Positions 45,465-54,405 are shown, counted from the first letter of the stretch. The stretch is 64,000 nt of DNA from Caldilineaceae bacterium (GCA_022821585.1 JAJEDI010000097.1:62001-126000); one strand, 5' to 3'. Numbers and translations: made by a program. Notes: generated from the letters alone by a model not told the origin.

Positions 45465-46355
45465 CTATCGGTACAACGGCAATCTTTCATCCACGCCGCT
45501 ATACTTCTCCTTCACCCACCCGTAATTGGGGTCCTCCTGGTTGGCAAGGCTCTGCGCACTGCCCGCCAGTACGTTAAGATAATATGTCGTGTAGCCGGGC
45601 AAGCTGACTACCGGATGATACCCCTCCGGCACGAGCACTGCCTCATTGTGGCCAACTCGAACTAAGGCATCGATAGGATTGCCTGCCGCGTGCATCGGCG
45701 AATTTTCGTCGGTATAAACTCTCTGGTATGCAAATCCTTCCGGCCGGTCAATCCGATAGAAATAGACCTCTTCCAGATCGGCTTCAATCAACTCGCCCGC
45801 CTCGTCCTCAATGTGAACGTCATGCTTGTGTGGTGGATAGCTGCTCCAGTTGCCGCTTGGCGTGTAAACTTCCACCAGCACGATCCTGTGGACGGGTGAG
45901 CCGGGAGGCAAAAGGTCGTTGATCTGTCGGCTGACATTGTCGCCGCCGCGTATACTGACGGCCACATCTTCAGGCTTGATCAGCCATGGTTCATTGTCCT
46001 CCGACGTCGGCACCCACGTCACCGCAAACTCTCCGGCCTCTTCCGCAGTGACCGTCAAACTGGTCTGTCGGGGCAGAAAAAGAGCATGCGCGCCGCCGCT
46101 GAATACGTTAGCCCGTCCGCCGATTCCGGCCCAACTCCCTCTGCTGCTCTCGACCCGGTAACGTCCGCTTAAATTGACGAATGCAAACTCGTTTTCCCCT
46201 GTATCGAAGGACCATTCTCCTCCCTCCCCCAGTCGCCTCGCCTGAAAGGAAATATAGTCCCAACCGGCTCCTTCAGGCGTTACCGACAGGATCAGGTCTG
46301 GGTCTTCGCCGCCGGTCAATGGCTTGATCAGCACGTTTTCTGCAGTGTAACGCAT
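45465..46355 (-). CDS. iolB: 5-deoxyglucuronate isomerase
   Basis: A cupin enzyme that isomerises 5-deoxyglucuronate to 2-deoxy-5-keto-gluconate. The 296-residue length fits IolB. Metal-binding residues are visible in SSYPPHKHDVH (about residue 178) and the later Glu in DLEEVYFYRIDR (about 198) with GYHPVVSLPGY (about 257). The N-terminal half (LILSVTPEGAGWDYISFQAR) is also of the family. It is the first metabolic gene of the cluster. Confidence 0.94.
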   Translation of the reverse strand: MRYTAENVLIKPLTGGEDPDLILSVTPEGAGWDYISFQARRLGEGGEWSFDTGENEFAFVNLSGRYRVESSRGSWAGIGGRANVFSGGAHALFLPRQTSLTVTAEEAGEFAVTWVPTSEDNEPWLIKPEDVAVSIRGGDNVSRQINDLLPPGSPVHRIVLVEVYTPSGNWSSYPPHKHDVHIEDEAGELIEADLEEVYFYRIDRPEGFAYQRVYTDENSPMHAAGNPIDALVRVGHNEAVLVPEGYHPVVSLPGYTTYYLNVLAGSAQSLANQEDPNYGWVKEKYSGVDERLPLYR

Positions 46356-46397
46356 TTTAGCTCTCTTTCCTCAGTTCCACTCGAAGCCCAAGTCCCA

Positions 46398-46892
46398 CTA
46401 CTTGCTCGTCCTGGCAAAGCGGCCATAGTCGAGCGGCTCCGTCGGATGCCCCAATTGGGCCAGTACGGGAGTCATCTGGCTTCGGTGCTCAGTGGCATGG
46501 TTGAACACGTGACGCAGAACGTCATCCATCCGCAGCTCGAACTCTTCCCCTTCAGTGCCGCGGAATACAAGCGTGTCATCGAGCTTGCTGGCCGTCAACG
46601 AACCAACATACTCCTGCCATTCGCTCCAAAGAGACTCCCAAGCGTCCCGTAGTTCGGCGAATGAAGCAAACTCCGATGCAGCCGGAAGTTGCGAAGGGCT
46701 CTCCCCGCCAATCCTCTGCAACCACGCCCGTTCAGCACCATAGCCGTGAGCGGCCAGGCCGTGCAGTGACTCCCAGAAGAAGGGGCGCTCGGCAAAGTAC
46801 TCCTCTTCCGGGACCGCCTCCAAACTGGGGAAGACTCGATTCCAGGCCCATTTGTTGTAGGCGAAAAGTCTTTCGACAGAATGAACTGACAT
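46398..46892 (-). CDS. DinB family protein
   Basis: A 164-residue four-helix-bundle protein of the DinB/DUF664 group. The N-terminal RLFAYNKWAWNRVF (about residues 9-22) and the C-terminal VLRHVFNHATEHRSQM (about 131) supply the three histidines of the metal site (the first one at HGLAAHGYGAE, near residue 50). Members are thiol-dependent or stress-linked hydrolases or transferases, mostly uncharacterised. GAGGAA lies before the ATG. It is 42 bases upstream of iolB on the same strand, perhaps the first gene of the transcript. Confidence 0.85.
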   Translation of the reverse strand: MSVHSVERLFAYNKWAWNRVFPSLEAVPEEEYFAERPFFWESLHGLAAHGYGAERAWLQRIGGESPSQLPAASEFASFAELRDAWESLWSEWQEYVGSLTASKLDDTLVFRGTEGEEFELRMDDVLRHVFNHATEHRSQMTPVLAQLGHPTEPLDYGRFARTSK

Positions 46893-47072
46893 AAGAATAT
46901 TCCTCTATGATCGTGGATTGAGAATACGAGCTTTGGCCGTTATTCTGCGTTTTCGCGCCGGCGAATGTAGAGAGGTAAGGGGGGTGTGCGGCGAGCCTTG
47001 GCGTCCTCTATCCCCTCTTGCTCGGCGCCTGCAGCGTCCGCTGGCAACATATAGCACGGGCAGGCGGCATTG

Positions 47073-47528
47073 TCAACCTGATCGGGGGTCCGGTCTTCCG
47101 TCCTGATGCCAAACGCTGCCCGTTCGCGGCAACTCCGCCAGCGGTCCGGGAGCCGCTTCGACGCTGCTCACGCGCAGAAAGTCAACTGCTTGCTGCAATA
47201 CCCTTTCCGGGGAGAGAAGACTGGTATCGATGACCAGGTCCGCATGGTTTCGCGCATGCGCCAGCCGTCCCAACTCGGTCAGGCGCCAAGGCTCATTCCA
47301 GCTGACGTCAGGACGTCGCACACCTTGCGCATCCAGATCAGCATCCAGATAAATCAGCCAGGCGGGCGGCCGGATACGCTGCCACATGTCCGGCACCTGG
47401 CTATGCTCTTGGGCAACGGGCCGGGCATTATAGCCCAGCTGCCTCAGACCGGCCACAAGTGTCGATTTGCCAGCCGCGCTAACACCTACGATTTTTACAA
47501 GGTCCAAATTCACACGTACCGCCCCCAT
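47073..47528 (-). CDS. Small P-loop nucleotide-binding protein
   Basis: The protein starts VNLDLVKIVGVSAAGKSTLV, with a P-loop (G-x-x-x-x-G-K-S) at about residues 14-21. It continues with a QLGYNARPVAQEHSQVPDMW region and a second strand PPAWLIYLDADLDA (about 57). The length (151 residues) and the early P-loop followed by a conserved Asp resemble small-molecule kinases of the shikimate/APS-kinase type, but no family is certain. I start it at the ATG 47528 (MGAVRVNLD); the open frame extends 31 codons further. It lies 48 bases behind the PP2C-like gene on the same strand and may be its partner. Confidence 0.6.
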   Translation of the reverse strand: MGAVRVNLDLVKIVGVSAAGKSTLVAGLRQLGYNARPVAQEHSQVPDMWQRIRPPAWLIYLDADLDAQGVRRPDVSWNEPWRLTELGRLAHARNHADLVIDTSLLSPERVLQQAVDFLRVSSVEAAPGPLAELPRTGSVWHQDGRPDPRSG

Positions 47529-47575
47529 TGGCGGCCAAAATGAGCCACACAATATCTCTTGCAGAACAAGAAACG

Positions 47576-48313
47576 CTAAATGGGAAGAGAAATCTCCATG
47601 CGGCGGATCTTCTGTTCCCATTGATGCGATCCAACCATGATGACGAGGACGGTCGAGTCGTCATTGGGCCGTCCATTGTCCAGGTCCAGTGCCGCCTCCA
47701 ACACACGATCGGCGACTGCTTTGGCGCTGCTTTTCCCAGCTGAAGCTTCGCTGACTGCCTTGGTGCCCCCGTTCAAACTGGCCGCACCGGCAACATCCAT
47801 CGCCCCGCCGCTGCGGTGACCCGCACTCCATATCCCGTCAGTAAACACCACAGCGGTTAAGCCGGGCACGAGCGGAAGTTCAACGATATTCGGCTTCGTA
47901 TTGCGATAAATGCCAATGGCGTCGCACGGTTCGTCCAACCACTCCGTCCCGCCATCCCTCTGCACCAACACCGGGCAACGGCTGTTGCGGCTGAGCACAA
48001 GCGTCTCCGTGACCAGATCGACGCTCGCGATGACCAGCTCCGCACTGACCTTCCCGCCCCGATTCGTGCGCAAGTAATCGTGCGTGGCACGCGCCACCGC
48101 GCCGTCCCGCACACCTTCGGCAATCAGGCTCATCGCCTTCCGCGCCACCACATTACTAATCGCCTTCGCGCTGCGTCCGCTACGCTGACCGTCCGAAACG
48201 ACGATGCTTATGCCGCCGTGAGGCCGCTCTACGACCTCAACCGTATCTCCGCTCTCGCTTGACGCGTACTTCGACACCTTCGCGACCGCGATCTGAATCT
48301 CTATTCGGTTCAT
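47576..48313 (-). CDS. PP2C-like (SpoIIE-type) Ser/Thr phosphatase
   Basis: The 245-residue protein carries the spaced metal-binding motifs of PP2C/SpoIIE phosphatases: [19 protein letters not shown] (Asp-Gly, about residue 34), [11 protein letters not shown] (Asp-Gly, about 154) and [12 protein letters not shown] (Asp-Asp, about 216). It has no fused sensor domain, so it may act with separate regulators, as RsbU-like proteins do. Substrate unknown. Transcribed divergently from the acid-sugar dehydratase gene; the P-loop gene follows it. Confidence 0.78.
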   Translation of the reverse strand: MNRIEIQIAVAKVSKYASSESGDTVEVVERPHGGISIVVSDGQRSGRSAKAISNVVARKAMSLIAEGVRDGAVARATHDYLRTNRGGKVSAELVIASVDLVTETLVLSRNSRCPVLVQRDGGTEWLDEPCDAIGIYRNTKPNIVELPLVPGLTAVVFTDGIWSAGHRSGGAMDVAGAASLNGGTKAVSEASAGKSSAKAVADRVLEAALDLDNGRPNDDSTVLVIMVGSHQWEQKIRRMEISLPI

Positions 48314-48511
48314 TTCTCGGCGAGGCCCTCCCGGTTGAAGAGCGGATCTTCAACGTCCACTTGCGGCAAGACGATTCGTGCTGACGGTTGACATGGGTAA
48401 CTCATTCATGTCCGATCCCGGAGGAAAACGCCCTGTTTCCCCATGTGCCCGCCATCAAAACACAGCAGCAGGGATATGTCAATCGAGAACGGAAAAAGGA
48501 CACAGTAAGTC

Positions 48512-48540
48512 TTGACACGGATCGCACAGTCAACGATAAT
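48512..48540 (+). promoter_or_regulatory. Promoter of the acid-sugar dehydratase gene
   Basis: TTGACA (48512-48517), 17 spacer bases and GATAAT (48535-48540), nearly consensus. The start would be near 48548, leaving a leader of about 22 bases that includes AGGAGA before the ATG at 48570. Confidence 0.82.
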
Positions 48541-48569
48541 TCCTGCAATCCGCCACAGGAGAAACTCCC

Positions 48570-49709
48570 ATGAAAATCACACGTATCGACACGCACTTGA
48601 CCGAACTGGCCAATCGCTCGATTCCCTACGTCGTCGTGCATACCGACGAAGGGATTCACGGTGTTGGCGAGCCATTCTCTTGCGGGCCTGACGGCGCCAC
48701 CGTCGCCGCCATTCACGACTTTGCAGAATGGTTGACCGGCCGCGATCCCCGCGACATCGAAGGGCTCTATCATCTCATGTACGCTGGCGGCCGCTTCCCC
48801 GGCGGTTCAGTCGTCAACGCCGCCATCAGCGGCATCGAACACGCCCTGTGGGACATCGCCGGAAAGGCTGCCGGCCTTCCCGTATACAGGCTCGTAGGCG
48901 GCAAAGCTCGCAACCGCGTCCGCGTCTACCAGAGCATCGGCGGTGACACGCCCAATGAAGCGGCCGACGATGCCATCCGTATTGTCCAGACCTACGGCTA
49001 TACCGCGCTGAAAATGAGCCCCCTGCCCCCCGGCTGGCACCAGATGCCATGGAATCGCGTTCTGCGCGAGACCGAGCGCCGCGTCGCCGCCGTGCGAGAC
49101 GCCGTCGGACCGGACATCGACATCGGACTCGATCCCCATGCCCGCATCCTTGAGATCGGCCGCGCCGCACAGCTCTGCGACGTGGTGGCGCCCTTCCGTC
49201 CCTTCTTCGTCGAAGAGCCCCTTCGCCCGGAAAACTATGAGGCCCTGGCCAAACTCAGCAACAAGGTGAACGTCCCCATCGCCACCGGCGAAATGCTATA
49301 CAGCCGCCATGAATTTCGCGAACTGCTCAGCTATCATGCCGTAGATATCATCCAGCCCGATATCTGCATCACCGGCGGCCTCTGGGAGATGAAAAAGATA
49401 GCTTCCATGGCCGAAGTACACTACGCCAGCGTCGCGCCCCACAACCCCTGCGGGCCGGTTGCCACCGCAGTCAATGTCCATTTCGCCGCCAGCACCTCGA
49501 ACTTCATGATATTGGAGTACAAGGCCGATGAAGGCCGCCGCGCCGACATCGTGGACGAACCCGTAAGACTGATCGACGGCTACCTCGAGCTGCCCGACCG
49601 GCCCGGCCTTGGCATCGACCTGAACCTGGACGCCCTCGCCGCGCACCCAGGCCGCTCCTGGCACCGGCCGTTTCTCATACGCCCCGACGGCTCCCTGGCC
49701 TATCAGTAA
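48570..49709 (+). CDS. Mandelate racemase/enolase-superfamily acid-sugar dehydratase
   Basis: The 379-residue protein has the capping domain then a barrel. Metal ligands appear in LDPHARIL (Asp with a His two residues on, about residue 190), FVEEPLRPENY (Glu, about 216) and IATGEMLYS (Glu, about 241). The Asp in DIIQPDICITGG (about 262) and the His in VAPHNPCGPV (about 294) complete the catalytic set. The Asp-x-His pattern is that of galactonate- and mannonate-dehydratase-like enzymes, which dehydrate sugar acids to 2-keto-3-deoxy acids. Exact sugar unknown. A HpaI aldolase for such products is encoded at 26273. A strong promoter precedes it. Confidence 0.85.
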   Translation: MKITRIDTHLTELANRSIPYVVVHTDEGIHGVGEPFSCGPDGATVAAIHDFAEWLTGRDPRDIEGLYHLMYAGGRFPGGSVVNAAISGIEHALWDIAGKAAGLPVYRLVGGKARNRVRVYQSIGGDTPNEAADDAIRIVQTYGYTALKMSPLPPGWHQMPWNRVLRETERRVAAVRDAVGPDIDIGLDPHARILEIGRAAQLCDVVAPFRPFFVEEPLRPENYEALAKLSNKVNVPIATGEMLYSRHEFRELLSYHAVDIIQPDICITGGLWEMKKIASMAEVHYASVAPHNPCGPVATAVNVHFAASTSNFMILEYKADEGRRADIVDEPVRLIDGYLELPDRPGLGIDLNLDALAAHPGRSWHRPFLIRPDGSLAYQ

Positions 49710-49973
49710 GTCTGACGCCGACGCTTAGAAAGTGTGAAGCCGGGCTCAAGGCAAGAGAGGAAGGCTTCAGCGAGGGAGCTAAGCCCAAAACCAACTGCAT
49801 TGGGAAAGAAAAGCTCAGTTACCAATTTCCGCCATTAGGGAATGAGCCTCTAGACAACTGCTGAAAGATCAGACCGAATCAACCTAGTGGTGAGGCTTTG
49901 TCTTACTGGGCTAAGCTGCGCACCCAGATTCCCGTAAGGAAAAGAGATTTCGAAACTGAAGAGGGACTCATCC

Positions 49974-50954
49974 ATGCACGCCATCGAAGTAGAACATTCT
50001 CAATCAGGTCATCAACTCGTCTGGCGGGAGGTGGAAGACCCGGTCTCGCAACCGGGCGAAGTGCTCGTTTCCATCCACGCAACAACGCTCAATCGCGCCG
50101 ACCTGTCACAGGCCGAAGGAAACTATCCTCCACCCCCTGGAGCGCCCCACATCATGGGACTGGACATGTCAGGAGAAATCCTCGAACTTGGCGCGGGCGT
50201 AGACGGCTGGCAGGTGGGAGACCGCACCTGCGCACTCCTCGCCGGCGGTGGCTATGCCGAAAAAGTAGCCGTCGACCAGCGACTCCTGATCCCGATACCA
50301 ACCGGGTGGTCCTTTGAAGAAGCCGCCTGCCTACCGGAAGTCTACCTGACCGCCTACGTCAATATCTTCATGGAAGCCGGTTTCCAGGGTGGGGAGACCA
50401 TCCTCATCCACGGCGGCGCGAGCGGGGTAGGCACTGCCGCCATTCAACTGGCAAAGGGCGCCGGAGGGCGCGTCATCACGACCGCAGGACGGCCCGACAA
50501 AGTGCAGACCTGCCAGAACCAGGGCGCCGATCTGGCCATAAACTATCGGACAGAGGACTTCGTCGCCACAACCCTGGAGTACACCGAAGGAGAAGGCGTC
50601 GATGTTATTCTCGACATGGTTGGGGCCGAATACCTGGAACGCAATGTCAGTTTGCTGAAAGTGAAAGGACGCTTGGTATTCATCGCCACCTTGGGCGGTT
50701 CAGAGGCAATGGTGGACATCAGGCATCTCATGAGCAAACGCGCCCGCCTGATTGGCTCGGTGCTTCGCGCCCGGCCTGTCGAAGAAAAAGCCGAGATAAT
50801 TCGGCGCTTCCGTCAGCAGTTCTGGGGGCAAATCGAGGAGGGCTCGATCCGGCCAGTCATCGACACGGTGATGCCCGTTGCCGAAGCCCACGCCGCCCAC
50901 GAGCACATGAGAGACTATCAAAATATCGGCAAAATAGTGCTCAAGGTGCGCTGA
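49974..50954 (+). CDS. NAD(P)H:quinone oxidoreductase (PIG3/zeta-crystallin type)
   Basis: A medium-chain dehydrogenase without zinc. The 326 residues begin MHAIEVEHSQSGHQLVW, with NRADLSQAEGNYPPPPGAP (about residues 42-60), the PIG3/QOR-type N-terminus. The NADPH loop is HGGASGVGTAAIQLAKGAG (about 145), and GGYAEKVAVDQRLL precedes it. It reduces quinones or alkenals with one- or two-electron chemistry, probably for redox detoxification. Its stop overlaps the stop of the phosphatase-like gene on the other strand by 14 bases. Confidence 0.9.
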   Translation: MHAIEVEHSQSGHQLVWREVEDPVSQPGEVLVSIHATTLNRADLSQAEGNYPPPPGAPHIMGLDMSGEILELGAGVDGWQVGDRTCALLAGGGYAEKVAVDQRLLIPIPTGWSFEEAACLPEVYLTAYVNIFMEAGFQGGETILIHGGASGVGTAAIQLAKGAGGRVITTAGRPDKVQTCQNQGADLAINYRTEDFVATTLEYTEGEGVDVILDMVGAEYLERNVSLLKVKGRLVFIATLGGSEAMVDIRHLMSKRARLIGSVLRARPVEEKAEIIRRFRQQFWGQIEEGSIRPVIDTVMPVAEAHAAHEHMRDYQNIGKIVLKVR

Positions 50955-51375
50955 GCTCGTCCAAAAGCGCAAGCACCGCATTCTCTATCGCGGCTAGCCC
51001 CGAGTCCGGGTCCGCCACATCTAGGTCGTAGATCTTCCAATAACGGACCCGCTCTGTCCATTCTGGGAATCGCGCCGCCATGAGGGGCCGGTGCTCCACC
51101 TCATTCATTGCAACAGTCAGATCAGCTGCAAGCAAATCCAACGACTGCAAGTCCATCGGCAGTCGGAGCGGAGCGCGCGGCGCCATCCCGAGCCGCCGCA
51201 GACGGTCCAGGGCGTGCCTGGACATGAAGCCCAGGTTTTCAAGGCTTGGCTGCAGCCCCCGGCTGGTCGCCTGCCACGCCAGCTGTCTTTTCCGGGCCTG
51301 TTCGTTGAAAAAATGCTCGGCAAAACGACTACGGTAATAGTTTCCCGTGCACAGGAACAATACAGTGGCGGCCAT
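50941..51375 (-). CDS. Low-molecular-weight phosphotyrosine phosphatase-like protein, atypical
   Basis: The protein starts MAATVLFLCTGNYYRSR, and the loop C9-T-G-N-Y-Y-R15 gives the C-x5-R active site of LMW phosphatases. In the family the loop reads C-x-G-N-x-C-R-S; here the second cysteine is Tyr, and the next residues (RSRFAEHFFNEQ) keep the family's helix. VADPDSGLAAIENA near the end could supply the general acid Asp. It may be an arsenate reductase, a phosphatase, or a non-catalytic member. I begin it at the ATG 51375; the frame runs 30 codons further without similarity. It follows the methyltransferase gene by 19 bases and the phosphofructokinase upstream. Confidence 0.72.
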   Translation of the reverse strand: MAATVLFLCTGNYYRSRFAEHFFNEQARKRQLAWQATSRGLQPSLENLGFMSRHALDRLRRLGMAPRAPLRLPMDLQSLDLLAADLTVAMNEVEHRPLMAARFPEWTERVRYWKIYDLDVADPDSGLAAIENAVLALLDELSAP

Positions 51376-51394
51376 CGTTCCCAAACCCCGTACC

Positions 51395-52033
51395 CTAACT
51401 ACGATTTCGAAGAGATATCGCCTGAATGCAGTCGGCGCTAGACTCCCCTCTCTCAAGCACGTCAAAGGAAAGCAACTGGAAGAAGCGATCTAGGATCAAC
51501 TCTAGCTCGTCGTCAGCGTAGAGTGCATAAAAGCGCTTGGGCTCATAGAAGTCCTCTTCCCGTACGCCTTCAAAGCTTCGACCTCCATGCATCACGACGA
51601 ATACCAGCCCCCCAGGCCTTACGACCCGCCGGATCTCATCAAGTACGTCTGCAAAGTCCGCCTTAGGCACGTGCAGGAGACAGTTCTGGGCGAACAGCCC
51701 GTCAAAGTGACCGTCCGGAAATTCCAATCGCAGAAAATCCATCTCGTACGCTTCCAGCCCCTTCTCCCGGCACAGTCGCACCATCTCCGGAGAAAGATCC
51801 GTGCACACGACCTTCAATCCCCCATCCTGGAAGAAGCGCCCTGCCTGCCCCGGGCCGGCCCCGATCTCCAAGAGTGAAGTCATACTCTCGGCCTGCATGC
51901 GCTCCAGGAACTGAGACCAGAGCGCCAACTTCCACTCCTGGACCGGATTCGCATCCCTCTGATCAGCCTTCGCATCGTATGCGCGCCTGAGATCAGCAGA
52001 GACACTGCGATAGTCTGTCACCGAGCCCCGCAC
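51395..52033 (-). CDS. Class I SAM-dependent methyltransferase
   Basis: A 212-residue Rossmann methyltransferase. SLLEIGAGPGQAGRFF (about residues 53-68) is the SAM-binding motif I. VVCTDLSPEMVRLCREKG (about 74) carries the Asp that binds the ribose, and DGLFAQNCLLHVPKADF (about 110) is motif IV. VVRPGGLVFVVMHGG (about 136) closes the core. Substrate not deducible. It lies 12 bases behind the phosphofructokinase gene and 19 before the phosphatase-like gene, a tight three-gene operon. Confidence 0.87.
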   Translation of the reverse strand: MRGSVTDYRSVSADLRRAYDAKADQRDANPVQEWKLALWSQFLERMQAESMTSLLEIGAGPGQAGRFFQDGGLKVVCTDLSPEMVRLCREKGLEAYEMDFLRLEFPDGHFDGLFAQNCLLHVPKADFADVLDEIRRVVRPGGLVFVVMHGGRSFEGVREEDFYEPKRFYALYADDELELILDRFFQLLSFDVLERGESSADCIQAISLRNRS

Positions 52034-52045
52034 CTCTTTTCTCCC

Positions 52046-54325
52046 TCAGAAGGGTTCGGCCTGGCCTAGAGAAGATTGTTCGAAAAACCCCGGCCCTGGC
52101 TGGGCCAGCATGCGTGCCAGTGGCCGCAGCTCCATCCACCACTGCTCAAGGGGCCTCTGATGAACCTCGTCCATTAGCCGGGGAATCCGATAGAGCGGGG
52201 TAGAGGTTACGTCCCCCTCCTCAATCCCTAGACAAACGGCCCCAACATCCGAAAAACGCCTTGCCCCTGGACGGCTCGCCACCTCTCCGATGATTCGCAC
52301 CGCCTCCCAGGCCAGCCGTGATGCCAGAATGCGGTCGAAAGGGGACGGGTTGCCTCCTTGCTGCAGATGTCCCAGAATGGACTGGCGTACCTCGAAAAGG
52401 TCGCCCCCCTCCTCTTCGAAGAGAGCGGAAATGAAGGAGGTCGTATAGAAGGAGTTTGCGGATTCGTTCCGTATCATTAGCCCCAAACGCTTACCCTGCT
52501 GGAATCCCTGCTTCAGGAGCTCGATGTCTCGTTCGAGATCCTTGAGTGTTATTCCCTCTTCGTGTAGGTAAACGCGTTCGGCTCCCGTAGCAATAGCGCT
52601 CATCAGGGCCAGGTACCCGCAGAACCGTCCCATCACTTCGACAATAAAACACCGGTTCAAGGCCACCGCCGACTGCTTTATCTTGTCTACCACTTCCACG
52701 ATGCTGTTCAGGGCTGTGTCAGCGCCGATACTCAGCTCCGAGCCCGGCAGGTTATTGTTGATGCTGGCAGGGATGCAGATTATGGGAATGTCAAACGCCG
52801 GGAAGTTATGTCGCTCTTCGTTCAATTTGTGTGCTGCGTGATACCCGGCCCAGCCTCCGATCATCACTATCGCATCCACCTGACGTTTCTCGAGCACCTG
52901 CGCCGCCGCGTACAACTCCGCGCCCTCTGGGGTCTTTCGGCTGCTCCCCAACTCCGACCCGCCGGTCGGCGCCCAACCGTTGACGGTCATCCAGTTCATC
53001 TCCTGGATGTCGTCGTCTATCAGGCCCCGGAATCCCCACTTGATACCCAGCGGAATATGGCCGTTATCCTCCAACATGCGAACGACCGCCCGCGTCGCCG
53101 CGTTCATTCCCGGCGCCGGAGCCCCACCCGTCATGACGGCAACCCGCAGTCGCCGCTTGTTCGGCTCCGGCGGGCGCGGGTTGGCGCGAATAAGCGTTCG
53201 CAAAATGCGGAATGAGTCCTTGTAAGCCTTGCCCCGGTACTCCATCGCCTCATCGAACCTGCATTCGTGGATGCACCTGCCGACCTTGAGCGTCTGGTCC
53301 ACGCACTCCGTCAAGGAACTGTGAATGATCTTGTTGTTTTCTATCCCAATCAATACGGCTTCGTCTCTTGGCCCGGCGTTCAGGACTGCTTCCGCCGCCG
53401 CCGCCCCCAGCAAAGTCGCCATGACCCGGTCGGATGCGCTGGGTGAGCCGCCCCGTTGCACATGACCTAAAACCGTCACACGTGCCTCTTCGCCCAAATA
53501 CTTGGTCAATACCTCCTCAACATAACCGCTGGAAATGGGGTTGCCGTGACGGTCCTGCGCTCCCTCTGCCACCACTACGATACTGTCGCGCCTCCCCATC
53601 TCCCGGCCCTGGCGCAAGATCGAGCACATCCTCTCTTCCCACTCGTCCAGATTAGGTGGGCTTTCCGGAATGAGCGCGAAGTCTGCCCCCGAAGCCAGCG
53701 CCCCCATCAGCGCAAGATGGCCGCAGTGATGACCCATCACCTCGACCACAAAAGCGCGTTGGTGACTGGCTGCCGTGCTCGTGATGGCGTCAAGAGCTTC
53801 GGTGATGCGATGCAATGCGGAGTCCGTTCCAATCGAGTGGTCCGTACCGAACATATCATTGTCGATCGATCCGACCAGCCCAGCGACCGCAAGAAATCCA
53901 TACTCTTCCCTGACCGATGGCTCCAGGCGTCCCTCGGTCGCCAGCTCCTCTACCAGCGAGCCCCACTCCTCCCGCAGGACCTGCGCACCCGTCAAACTGC
54001 CGTCGCCGCCGATTACAATCAATCGGTTTATGCCCTGGAGAAGCAGATTGTAAACTGCCTCTTTTCGACCTTCCCTTTCGAGGAAGCCCGGGCTTCTGGC
54101 AGTTCCCAATAGCGTCCCGCCCTGTTGCAGCACGCCCCCAACCGTGTCCCAGCTAAAGGGCCGTATCAAGCTGCCGCCCTCGATCATCCCCTGAAACCCT
54201 TCGAAAATCCCAAATACCTCCGCCCTCCGCTCCAACGCCGCACGCACCGCCGAACGCACAGCTGCATTCATGCCCTGTGCGTCGCCTCCGCTGGTCAGGA
54301 CCCCAAGACGCATTGTCTTTGTCAT
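52046..54325 (-). CDS. Double-length 6-phosphofructokinase (catalytic plus regulatory halves)
   Basis: A 759-residue tandem of two PfkA domains. The N-half keeps active-site residues: LTSGGDAQGMNAAV (about residues 10-23), VIGGDGSLTGAQ (about 105, the Gly form of ATP-dependent enzymes), VGSIDNDMFGTDHSIG with the catalytic Asp, and EVMGHHCGHLAL. The C-half (from about residue 390) aligns as VAVMTGGAPAPGMNAA, but has MIGGWAGYHAA in place of GGDGS and PASINNNLPGSELSIG in place of the IDND motif, so its catalytic Asp is lost. This parallels eukaryotic PFK, where the C-half became regulatory. The ATG 54325 follows AGGAGGG; the frame extends 23 codons upstream. Heads the operon with the methyltransferase. 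Confidence 0.9.
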   Translation of the reverse strand: MTKTMRLGVLTSGGDAQGMNAAVRSAVRAALERRAEVFGIFEGFQGMIEGGSLIRPFSWDTVGGVLQQGGTLLGTARSPGFLEREGRKEAVYNLLLQGINRLIVIGGDGSLTGAQVLREEWGSLVEELATEGRLEPSVREEYGFLAVAGLVGSIDNDMFGTDHSIGTDSALHRITEALDAITSTAASHQRAFVVEVMGHHCGHLALMGALASGADFALIPESPPNLDEWEERMCSILRQGREMGRRDSIVVVAEGAQDRHGNPISSGYVEEVLTKYLGEEARVTVLGHVQRGGSPSASDRVMATLLGAAAAEAVLNAGPRDEAVLIGIENNKIIHSSLTECVDQTLKVGRCIHECRFDEAMEYRGKAYKDSFRILRTLIRANPRPPEPNKRRLRVAVMTGGAPAPGMNAATRAVVRMLEDNGHIPLGIKWGFRGLIDDDIQEMNWMTVNGWAPTGGSELGSSRKTPEGAELYAAAQVLEKRQVDAIVMIGGWAGYHAAHKLNEERHNFPAFDIPIICIPASINNNLPGSELSIGADTALNSIVEVVDKIKQSAVALNRCFIVEVMGRFCGYLALMSAIATGAERVYLHEEGITLKDLERDIELLKQGFQQGKRLGLMIRNESANSFYTTSFISALFEEEGGDLFEVRQSILGHLQQGGNPSPFDRILASRLAWEAVRIIGEVASRPGARRFSDVGAVCLGIEEGDVTSTPLYRIPRLMDEVHQRPLEQWWMELRPLARMLAQPGPGFFEQSSLGQAEPF

Positions 54326-54396
54326 GTGCCGCCCTCCTATTGCGGCAAAACAGCTACCCTGCGCTGCTCCGCAGTGGCGCCATCGATTTCCCAAAG

Positions 54397-54405
54397 ATTA
54401 TAGCA
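54397..54405 (-). promoter_or_regulatory. Extended -10 promoter of the phosphofructokinase operon
   Basis: On the minus strand TGC followed by TATAAT (complement of 54397-54402) is a perfect extended -10; no good -35 is present. Transcription would begin near 54390, about 65 bases before the ATG. Confidence 0.6.
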
